64,000 bases of DNA from Ruania albidiflava DSM 18029 (GTDB lineage: Bacteria; Actinomycetota; Actinomycetes; Actinomycetales; Beutenbergiaceae): positions 431,634 to 495,633 of the forward strand of contig NZ_ATWL01000001.1 in assembly GCF_000421225.1 (NCBI RefSeq), written 5' to 3'. The position numbers and the translations under genes are program-made. A model generated the notes under the pieces. The model saw nothing but the letters and a program-made list of their open reading frames with translations. It had not been told where the DNA came from and ran no database searches. Position 1 is the stretch's first letter. Each line of letters starts with the position of its first letter. Positions 57,513-64,000 of this stretch are shown piece after piece.

Positions 57513-59236
57513 GCTCCCACGCCGGGACGAGCCAGGAGCTCTGCGGCATGCTGTCGGGCGGTGGTCGAGCCCGGGTCACCGGAGAGCATCCGGGCCAGCT
57601 CGGCCTCCCGGTCCTCGCCCGTGACGGCGCACACGTCGCTGGCGGTGACGGCCTCCCCCTGGTCGCTGGTCGTCTTGGTGACGACCAGGTGCCGGTCGGC
57701 GAAGGCCGCCACCTGGGGCAGGTGGGTGACCACGATCACCTGGGTGTGCCGCGCCAGCTCGGCGAGCCGGCTGCCCACCTCGACGGCGGCACGGCCGCCG
57801 ACTCCCGCGTCCACCTCGTCGAACACGAACGTGGGCAGCGGGGCGTCCTCGGTGTCGGCCTGCCGACGGGCGAGCGCCACCTCCAGGGCGAGCATCACCC
57901 GGGAGAGCTCACCACCGGAGGCGCCCTTGCCGAGCGGGCGGGCGGGGGCCCCGGAATGGGCGCTGAGCAGCAGCTGGACGTCCTCCCCGCCGAACGGGCC
58001 GAGCTCGGGCAGGGGGCTGGTCTGGACCACCAGGGATGCCCCGGGCATGGCCAGTCCGGTCAGCTCGGCACCGGTGGCCTCGGCCATCGCCGCTCCGGCT
58101 GCTGCCCGCCCTGCGGAGAGCGTCGCGGCAAGGGCGCGCTCGGTCTCCTGCAGCTCGGCGACCCGGGCGATGAGGGCGTCCCGCCCGGCACCTGGGGCGG
58201 TGAGCTCGCTGATCCGGGCACGCGCCCGGGTGGCGAAGTCGAGCAGGTGCTCGAGCGTGTCGCCGTCGGTGTGGGTGCGGATCAGGTCGGTGATCGCGGC
58301 GCGGCGTTCGTGCACCTGCTCCAGGCGGGCCGGGTCGGCCTCGAGTCCGGCGAGGTAGGAGCCCAGCTCGGTGAGCAGGTCGGAAAGCTGGTAGCTGATG
58401 CCGTCCAGCCGGTGGGTCCACTCGACCAGGGCCTCGTCGTGCTCCGCTGCGGCCGCGAGGGTGCGGCGTGCCTGGTCGACCAGGGCGAGCGCTGCCTCCG
58501 GGGCGGCCGGGTCCTCCACCCCGCCGATCGCCTCGTGCGCAGCGCCTGCGGCCAGGCGGAGGTCTTCGACGTTGCCGAGCCGCTCGGCCTCGGCGCGCAG
58601 GTCGGCGTCCTCCCCGGCGCTCGGGTCGAGGGCGTCGATGGCTTCGATGGCGCGGGTGAGGCGGGCCAGCTCCTCCTCCCGGTCGCGGGAGTCGGCGTCC
58701 CAGGCGTCTAGCTCGGCCTCGGCGGACCGGCGGGCGGCGTACACATCGGTGTACTGCGCCAGGGTGGCCAGGTGGTCCGGCCCGGCGTACTGGTCCAGGG
58801 CTCGGCGCTGCTGGGCGGGTGAGCGCAGCCGCAGCTGGTCGCTCTGCCCGTGCACGGTGATCAGGTCCGCACCGACCTCGGCGAGCAGGCCCTGCGGGAC
58901 GGACCGACCCCCCAGGTGTGCCCGAGAACGCCCCTGGGCGGCGACGGTACGGGCCACCAGCAGCGCGCCGTCGTCGAGCATCGCACCGGCCTCGGCAGCA
59001 ACGGTGAGCGCGGGATGGCCCGGGGGCGGGACGAACCGACCCTCGACCGTGGCGCGGTCCCGGCCGGGTCGCACCGCCTCCGGGTCGGCCTTGCCGCCGA
59101 GCAGCAGGGACAGTCCGGTGAGCACCATCGTCTTCCCGGCACCGGTCTCGCCGGTGATCACGGTCAGGCCGGGGTCGAGCTCGATCAGCGCCGAAGAGAT
59201 GACACCGAGGTCGCTGATCGCGATCTCTTCGATCAT
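57500..59236 (-). CDS. recN: DNA repair protein RecN
   Basis: 578 aa SMC-like ATPase for double-strand-break repair. Walker A VITGETGAGKTMVL near 29-42, coiled-coil Glu/Arg/Ala-rich middle (AEAELDAWDADSRDREEELARL), signature ASGGELSRVMLALEV and Walker B TFVFDEVDAGVGG, then VTHLPQVAAFADRH. ATG at 59236 overlaps the NAD kinase stop by 4 bp. The NAD kinase-recN-steA order is conserved in actinobacteria. Confidence 0.96.
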   Translation of the reverse strand: MIEEIAISDLGVISSALIELDPGLTVITGETGAGKTMVLTGLSLLLGGKADPEAVRPGRDRATVEGRFVPPPGHPALTVAAEAGAMLDDGALLVARTVAAQGRSRAHLGGRSVPQGLLAEVGADLITVHGQSDQLRLRSPAQQRRALDQYAGPDHLATLAQYTDVYAARRSAEAELDAWDADSRDREEELARLTRAIEAIDALDPSAGEDADLRAEAERLGNVEDLRLAAGAAHEAIGGVEDPAAPEAALALVDQARRTLAAAAEHDEALVEWTHRLDGISYQLSDLLTELGSYLAGLEADPARLEQVHERRAAITDLIRTHTDGDTLEHLLDFATRARARISELTAPGAGRDALIARVAELQETERALAATLSAGRAAAGAAMAEATGAELTGLAMPGASLVVQTSPLPELGPFGGEDVQLLLSAHSGAPARPLGKGASGGELSRVMLALEVALARRQADTEDAPLPTFVFDEVDAGVGGRAAVEVGSRLAELARHTQVIVVTHLPQVAAFADRHLVVTKTTSDQGEAVTASDVCAVTGEDREAELARMLSGDPGSTTARQHAAELLARPGVGAWEA

Positions 59237-60078
59237 GGCGTGTCCTTCGCACCGCGCCAACCGGCCACAGGCAGGTTGAACTTGCCCACCAGCCGGTCGG
59301 TGAACGGACTGAGGTTGAACCGGGCCAGGCGCACCGGTGCGCTGCCGCGGACCACGTCGATGCGGGCCCCGGGGGCAGCGTCCAGACGGCGGCGGCCGTC
59401 GCACCAGAGCACCGCGGGGGTGAAGCTGCGGCTGAGGACCTCCACAGTCATCCGGGAGTCCGGACCGACCACCAGCGGCCGGGCGAACAGGGAGTGGGCG
59501 CTGATCGGCACCAGCAGCATGGCCGAGACGTCCGGCCAGACCACCGGCCCGCCGCCGGAGAAGGCGTAGGCGGTGGATCCGGTCGGGGTGGCCATCACCA
59601 CTCCGTCGCAGCCGAACGTGGACAGGCCACGGTCGTCGATCCCGATCGCGACCTCGATCATCCGTTCCCGGTCCACCTTCTCCACGCTGACCTCGTTGAT
59701 CGCCCAACCGTGGGTGGGGTCACCGTCCGGTGGGGTGAGCGTGAGGTCGAGTGTCATCCGTTCCTCGACCTGGTAGTCGCGCTCGGCGGCGCGGGCGACC
59801 ACGTGCGCGACCCGGTCCACCTCCGACTCGGCGAGGAACCCGACGTGACCGAGGTTGATGCCGACCAGCGGGGTGCCGCGGCCACGGACCAGCTCGGCGG
59901 CGCGCAGGATGGTGCCATCACCACCGAGGACGATGACCAGCTCGATGTCGCCACCGTCGATCTCGTCCTCACCGATCGGGGTCATCGAGTGCCGGCGTAG
60001 CTCGGTGGCGACCAGCTCAGCAGTGTGCGCGGCCGCCGGCCGGCCCGGGTGGGTGAGCACCAGCACACGTCGGGTCAT
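59233..60078 (-). CDS. nadK: NAD kinase
   Basis: 281 aa. It phosphorylates NAD to NADP. GGDGT is in VIVLGGDGTILRAAEL, NEV in AINEVSVEK, and the nucleotide segment TPTGSTAYAFSGGGP is canonical. Cytosolic. Overlaps tlyA upstream and recN downstream, each by about 4 bp, so it is translationally coupled in the tlyA-nadK-recN block. Confidence 0.96.
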   Translation of the reverse strand: MTRRVLVLTHPGRPAAAHTAELVATELRRHSMTPIGEDEIDGGDIELVIVLGGDGTILRAAELVRGRGTPLVGINLGHVGFLAESEVDRVAHVVARAAERDYQVEERMTLDLTLTPPDGDPTHGWAINEVSVEKVDRERMIEVAIGIDDRGLSTFGCDGVVMATPTGSTAYAFSGGGPVVWPDVSAMLLVPISAHSLFARPLVVGPDSRMTVEVLSRSFTPAVLWCDGRRRLDAAPGARIDVVRGSAPVRLARFNLSPFTDRLVGKFNLPVAGWRGAKDTP

Positions 60079-60917
60079 GACCGGACCTCCGCCGCCGGGC
60101 CGGCGGGGCCCGTGGCGATCGCGTCGGTGATCATCTGGTCGAGCTCCTCCTCGCTCGGGGTGGCATCGCGGTGCAGGTGCACAAAATACTCGACGTTGCC
60201 GCTCGGGCCCGGCAGCGGGCTGGCCACCACGGACCGCAGCCCGCGGCCGAGGCTGGTAGCAGCACTGACGACGGTGCGTACCGCCTCGGCGTGCAGGGCG
60301 ATGTCCCGGACCACTCCCCCGGCGCCGAGGCGGTCCCTGCCGACCTCGAACTGCGGTTTGACCATGAGCAGCAGGTCGGCGTCCTCGGCGGCGGCACCGA
60401 CCAGGGCGGGCAGCACCAGGGTCAGGGAGATGAAGGACAGGTCACCGACGACCAGCTCCGGTGGTGGTGCCACGGCCGCGGGGTCGAGGGTGCGGACGTT
60501 GGTGCGGTCCAGCACGGTCACCCGCTGGTCGGTCTGCAGCGGCCAGGCGAGCTGGCCGTAGCCGACGTCGACGGCGACCACGTGGGCCGCGCCGCGCCGC
60601 AGCAGCACATCGGTGAACCCGCCGGTGGAGGCTCCGGCATCGAGGGCCCGGCGTCCGGTGACCGCTGGGGCGGCGGTGCCCAGGGCGTCCAGGGCGCCGG
60701 CGAGCTTGTGCCCTCCGCGGGAGACGTAGTCCTGGCTGCCCTGCGGCGGGTCGAGGACGCGCAGCGCCTGGGCAGGGTCGACCTGGGTGGCGGGTTTGCT
60801 GGCAGCGCTGCCGTCCAGGAGGACGCGCTGCTGGGCGATCAGCGCTGCGGCGTGCTGGCGGGAGCGGGCCAACCCGCGGCGCACGAGCTCAGCGTCCAGG
60901 CGTGCTCGGCGCGCCAT
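60075..60917 (-). CDS. tlyA: TlyA-family rRNA 2'-O-methyltransferase (haemolysin A family)
   Basis: 280 aa. N-terminal S4 RNA-binding domain (ARLDAELVRRGLARSRQHAAALI) and an RrmJ-type Rossmann domain with ALDAGASTGGFTDVLL. Catalytic-type residues are in SRGGHKL, GDLSFIS and MVKPQFEVG. In mycobacteria it methylates 16S C1409 and 23S C1920, and its loss gives capreomycin resistance. ATG overlaps the small upstream gene by one base. Confidence 0.95.
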   Translation of the reverse strand: MARRARLDAELVRRGLARSRQHAAALIAQQRVLLDGSAASKPATQVDPAQALRVLDPPQGSQDYVSRGGHKLAGALDALGTAAPAVTGRRALDAGASTGGFTDVLLRRGAAHVVAVDVGYGQLAWPLQTDQRVTVLDRTNVRTLDPAAVAPPPELVVGDLSFISLTLVLPALVGAAAEDADLLLMVKPQFEVGRDRLGAGGVVRDIALHAEAVRTVVSAATSLGRGLRSVVASPLPGPSGNVEYFVHLHRDATPSEEELDQMITDAIATGPAGPAAEVRS

Positions 60918-61054
60918 CAGTCCTCCGCTTGAGCGAGCTGGTCCTGCAGGGTGGCCAGGACGTGCTCGAAGGCAGCCACGTGCTCGGGCAGGGGACGGTC
61001 AGCCAGCCCTTCCACGGCTGCTACTGCGGAGTCGATCTGCTCACCTGCGTCCAT
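60917..61054 (-). CDS. Small acidic protein upstream of tlyA
   Basis: 45 aa, MDAGEQIDSAVAAVEGLADR at the start, with an HVAAFEHVLATLQDQLAQAED helical end. GGAGGAG sits six bases upstream of the ATG and its stop overlaps the tlyA ATG by one base, so it is very probably translated. It is an acidic, likely helical protein. A small gene occupies the same place (Rv1693) in M. tuberculosis. Function unknown; possibly a translational-coupling leader. Confidence 0.72.
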   Translation of the reverse strand: MDAGEQIDSAVAAVEGLADRPLPEHVAAFEHVLATLQDQLAQAED

Positions 61055-61114
61055 GGTGGCTCCTCCCGCCGGTCCGATGCTGTCGGTGCTCACGCTACCT
61101 GGCCGGTGGCGTGC

Positions 61115-62173
61115 TCAGTCGGAGGCTACGACCACTGTGCCCCCGGGGGCAGGCAACACTGTGGACACGCCCGCTTCGTCGCTGGCTGCCCAGGCGGCGG
61201 CACAGGCGGCGCGGAGCTCGTCCAGGGTCAGCTCGGCACCGGCGTCGAGGTCGATCTCGCTGTCGCCGCGGCGCACCAGCACCGTCTGGTCCTGCACCTG
61301 GGCGACGGCGTCACGGCAGGTCCACCGCCCGCCCTCACCTCGTTGTGGGGCTGGGTGGGCCACCTTCAGGGCCCGTAGGTCGGTGCCCAGGTAGCTGGGG
61401 CGCTCGGCGCGGCGGGCGCGCAGCAGCTCGGCAGGGCCGTCCACACCGGTGAGCACGTGCAGGCCCGGGTAGCCGGCAGCGCGTGCACCAGCGAGGTCGG
61501 TGTCCAGCCGGTCGCCGACGACGATCGGGTGGCGCGCACCTGCGCGGGAGGCGGCCTGCTGGAAGATCTCTGGCTGCGGCTTTCCGGCAGCGCGCGGCTG
61601 GACGCCGGTGGCGTGCACGACGGCAGCGACGAGGGAGCCGTTGCCGAGGGCCAGCCCGCGGTCGGTGGGCAACGTGGAGTCGAGGTTGGTGGCCACATGG
61701 CTGGCGCCGGCGAGGATGGCGTAGGTGGCCTCGGCCAGGTCGGTCCAGGACAGGCTCTTCTCCAGCCCTTGGACCACGACGGTGGGTTCATCGTCGGCCG
61801 TGTCCACGAGCGTGAGTCCTTCTGCACGCAGCGCCTGGCGCAGCCCTTCTCCGCCGATGGCCAGCACCCGGGTGTCCTGGTCAGCGCTCTCGGCCACCAT
61901 CCGGGCGGCGGCCTGGGCTGCGGTGGTGACCTCTTCGGGCCCGGTGGGCATGCCGAGGTCGGTCAGGTGCCGGGCGACGACATCTGGTGTGCGGGAGGCG
62001 TTGTTGGTCACGAACATCATCAGCATCCCGCCCTCACGGGCCTCGGCGAGAGCTGTGGGGGCGTGCGGAACGGCATGGTCGCCGCGGTAGACCACACCGT
62101 CCAGGTCCAAGAGTGCGACGTCGAAGCTCACCTGGAGTGGTTCGTCGCAGCCGCGGAGCGCACTGTCAGACAT
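61115..62173 (-). CDS. HAD-superfamily phosphatase with C2 cap (NagD/glycerol-phosphate phosphatase type)
   Basis: 352 aa. Motif I DVALLDLDGVVYRG, motif II FVTNNASRTPDVVA, the conserved Lys in AAGKPQPEIF, motif III VVGDRLDTDLAGARAAGY. A C-terminal extension of about 75 residues (VLVRRGDSEIDLDAGAEL) resembles the Rv1692 group, whose M. tuberculosis member is a glycerol-3-phosphate phosphatase. Overlaps the TPR gene stop by 8 bp; the small gene follows at 60 bp. Confidence 0.88.
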   Translation of the reverse strand: MSDSALRGCDEPLQVSFDVALLDLDGVVYRGDHAVPHAPTALAEAREGGMLMMFVTNNASRTPDVVARHLTDLGMPTGPEEVTTAAQAAARMVAESADQDTRVLAIGGEGLRQALRAEGLTLVDTADDEPTVVVQGLEKSLSWTDLAEATYAILAGASHVATNLDSTLPTDRGLALGNGSLVAAVVHATGVQPRAAGKPQPEIFQQAASRAGARHPIVVGDRLDTDLAGARAAGYPGLHVLTGVDGPAELLRARRAERPSYLGTDLRALKVAHPAPQRGEGGRWTCRDAVAQVQDQTVLVRRGDSEIDLDAGAELTLDELRAACAAAWAASDEAGVSTVLPAPGGTVVVASD

Positions 62174-63311
62174 CGGTGCTGTCGTCCTCTCGTGGGTCTG
62201 CTGCTCGCTGTGGGTCTGCTGTGCTGGACGCGGTGGGGCTGTCCGGGTGCTCACCTGCGGTCGCCGGTTCGCGGTGCGCCAGCTCCTCTGGATGCAGGAC
62301 TGCGAAGACGACCTCGTCCTCTTCCGGTTCCGGTGGCGGGATCGTCGCTTCGAGTGCTTCGGCCTCCTCGGTCCGTCCTGCCGCCTGCAACGCGGTGACA
62401 CGCGCCTGGGCGACCCGGATCCGCATCTCTTCGTCGGCGACGTCGAGCACCAGAGGCTGGTCCAGCAGGAGGAGGGCCGCGTCGGGTTGTCCCAGGTCGA
62501 GCCGCGCACCACTGGCCACCAGCGCGAGCTCTACCCGGTCGGTGGTGGTCATGTCCTTGCTCGGTGGTGCAGCGGCCAGGTCGAGCGCCCGTTCCGGACG
62601 GCCCAGTCCCCGTTCGCAGTCGGCCTCGATCGCCCGGAGTGCGTCCAGCCCGCTGAGCCGACGTACGGTGCGGATCTCTCGCAGCGCCTCTGCGTACCGA
62701 CCGGTGGCGTACGCGGTCAGCGCCACGGCTTCGCGCACGACGTCGACTCGACCGGCACGTCGTAGGGCGGAGTGGGCGTGCTGGTAGGCGAGCTCGGGGT
62801 CCTCCTCGACGAGCAGCCCGGCCATCACCAGGTGCCGGCCGACGCGTTCGGCGCTCTCCTTGCTCAGCGTCCGCAGACGCTGGCGCGCCTGGCGGTCCAG
62901 CTGGGCGAACGTGACGTCTTCGTAGATCGGTGGGTCAGTGGGACGGTCGGCCTGTGGTGGGCGGGACTCCCCGCGGGGCAGCGGGCGCCGATGGCCGCCT
63001 TCGCCTGCAGCCCGATCCGGCCCGCGCCCGCTGTCCTGCTGGCGTCGATCGTTCCATCCGCGGTCCGAGCGCCGGCCCTGCCTTCCCGGGCGGCCGCGGT
63101 CGTCACCGCCTCGGCGGTTCTCATGACGTCGCTGGCTGCCCTCACGTCCCGGCCGACCCGGAGCGTCTCCCTCCCGGCGTCTCTGGTCGGCACCACCGGA
63201 GCGCCCCGGCCGTCGTGGCCGACCGGGGGCACCGCGTCCTGGGTAGCGGTCCCGGGATCGTGGAGACTTCTCGGCGTCTCGTTCGTCGCTGTTCTCAGCC
63301 TCGCCGGCCAT
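62166..63311 (-). CDS. TPR-like protein with long basic Arg/Gly-rich N-terminus
   Basis: 381 aa. The first 120 residues are disordered, rich in Arg, Gly, Asp and Pro (for example RPRRPGRSGGADQRRREG), reminiscent of RNA-binding tails. Residues about 135-310 are helical repeats (LRTLSKESAERVGRHLVMAGLL, ALREIRTVRRLSGLDALRA), a tetratricopeptide-like fold. The tail is acidic (EEDEVVFAVLHPEEL). ATG at 63311 has GAGAGGGA before it. The position matches Rv1691, next to the HAD gene. Role unknown; ribosome or RNA association is conjecture. Confidence 0.82.
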   Translation of the reverse strand: MAGEAENSDERDAEKSPRSRDRYPGRGAPGRPRRPGRSGGADQRRREGDAPGRPGREGSQRRHENRRGGDDRGRPGRQGRRSDRGWNDRRQQDSGRGPDRAAGEGGHRRPLPRGESRPPQADRPTDPPIYEDVTFAQLDRQARQRLRTLSKESAERVGRHLVMAGLLVEEDPELAYQHAHSALRRAGRVDVVREAVALTAYATGRYAEALREIRTVRRLSGLDALRAIEADCERGLGRPERALDLAAAPPSKDMTTTDRVELALVASGARLDLGQPDAALLLLDQPLVLDVADEEMRIRVAQARVTALQAAGRTEEAEALEATIPPPEPEEDEVVFAVLHPEELAHREPATAGEHPDSPTASSTADPQRAADPREDDSTDV

Positions 63312-63383
63312 CACAATCCCTCTCCGCTGTTCAACTACGGGACAAGACTACCCGCGACAGCTGAAGCAGAGCCGGCCAGCGCT

Positions 63384-63409
63384 CCGAGTGTGCCCGTTGC
63401 CACACTCGG
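63384..63409 (-). terminator. Second hairpin downstream of the rRNA operon
   Basis: Nine-base arms CCGAGTGTG (63384-63392) and CACACTCGG (63401-63409) pair around an 8-base loop. It follows the stronger hairpin after 5S and precedes the TPR gene. It may be a backup terminator. Confidence 0.5.
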
Positions 63410-63435
63410 GAGTCGGGAGCCGGCGGGTTAACGCA

Positions 63436-63465
63436 GTCAAGCCACCCTGGTGGGGGTGGCTTGAC
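63436..63465 (-). terminator. rRNA operon terminator
   Basis: A perfect 12-bp stem, GTCAAGCCACCC (63436-63447) and GGGTGGCTTGAC (63454-63465), with a 6-base loop, starts 12 bases beyond the 5S 3' end in the direction of transcription. No U-tract follows, but stem length and position fit an rRNA terminator. Confidence 0.75.
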
Positions 63466-63476
63466 TGGGATGTGTG

Positions 63477-63595
63477 GTCCGGCGGTGTCCTACTCTCCCA
63501 CGACCTCGCGGTCGCAGTACCATCGGCGCTGAGGGGCTTAGCTTCCGGGTTCGGGATGGGACCGGGCGTTTCCCGCCTCGCTATGACCGCCGTAA
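63477..63595 (-). rRNA. rrf: 5S ribosomal RNA
   Basis: The reverse complement reads GTTACGGCGGTCATAGCGAG then CCCGGTCCCATCCCGAAC and ends GTAGGACACCGCCGGAC, the standard actinobacterial 5S pattern with complementary ends. About 119 nt; ends uncertain by a few bases. It follows 23S after a 150-base spacer without a tRNA. Confidence 0.95.
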
Positions 63596-63745
63596 CTTTA
63601 TGGAGATATCAAACCCCGGCCCCCGGGTCTGCCCCCCGGGGAATGTGTGGGGGGTGGGGGGTGGTGGTTGCCGGTATCTCGGGAACCGCACAGTGGACGC
63701 GCACGGGTTTGGTTTCATTCCCCCCACAAAAGAAGGGGGGGGTGT

Positions 63746-64000
<255 letters not shown>

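Noticed and set aside
63596..63745. tRNA gene in the 23S-5S spacer
   Set aside because: No cloverleaf or TTCGA-type T-loop is present; the spacer consists of G/C runs and a probable processing stem.

Overview
This window comes from a high-GC Gram-positive bacterium. Codons end almost always in G or C, GTG starts are frequent, and genes overlap by ATGA, GTGA or TGATG. The gene content (Suf operon led by sufR, SteA/MctB, TlyA, DUF3099, actinobacterial GlgA/GlgC, InhA-type FabI) points to Actinomycetota, probably a Micrococcales soil or environmental genus. The exact genus cannot be read from the sequence. Almost everything is intact chromosomal core and metabolic gene content. I see no insertion sequence, prophage, CRISPR array or tRNA.

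Layout. 0-2.6 kb: a P2-type cation ATPase cut by the window edge. 2.7-6.2 kb: cobalamin-dependent methionine synthase. 6.3-10.7 kb: a tight amino-sugar/tagatose catabolic operon (SIS-domain AgaS-like isomerase/deaminase, ROK kinase, PfkB kinase, class II aldolase) with a divergent DeoR-family regulator. 10.7-19.2 kb: mixed accessory genes: alpha/beta hydrolase, 5'-3' exonuclease, NAD(P)-binding reductase with divergent TetR regulator, a Tat-exported BNR_4 beta-propeller carbohydrate-active protein behind a LacI-type operator, a SpoU methyltransferase and a GT4 mannosyltransferase. 19.4-25.9 kb: a heterodimeric ABC exporter, an SPFH/NfeD membrane pair and an ABC ATPase. 26-30 kb: divergent glgA/glgC, and serB. 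30.5-36.8 kb: SixA-type phosphatase, fabG-fabI, DUF3099, a small Cys/His protein, SURF1, an ABC-F protein and a double GNAT protein.

36.9-43.5 kb is a complete Suf iron-sulfur assembly operon (sufR-B-D-Rieske-C-S-U-DUF59), with a textbook CAAC-N6-GTTG SufR site just upstream. Divergent from it run an ABC-2 exporter pair, a methionine importer (metQ-N-I) and haem A synthase. 49.4-63.3 kb is a long co-directional block matching, from memory, the Mycobacterium tuberculosis Rv1691-Rv1700 order: TPR protein, HAD phosphatase, small ORF, tlyA, NAD kinase, recN, steA, mctB, pyrG, Nudix. It carries an extra envelope module (MraY-like, MurJ-like, GT4) between mctB and pyrG. The window ends in an rRNA operon on the minus strand (5S and the 3' end of 23S).

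Functionally the window combines Fe-S supply, haem A/cytochrome oxidase maturation (SURF1, CtaA), methionine uptake and synthesis, fatty-acid elongation, glycogen precursor synthesis and a division/peptidoglycan cluster. I found no convincing wholly new multi-gene system. The best leads are the BNR_4 protein with its operator, the transporter-less amino-sugar operon, the met importer inside the exporter-ctaA locus, the envelope module inside the mctB-pyrG block, a coding frame with no usable start beside sixA, and several unexplained inverted repeats.
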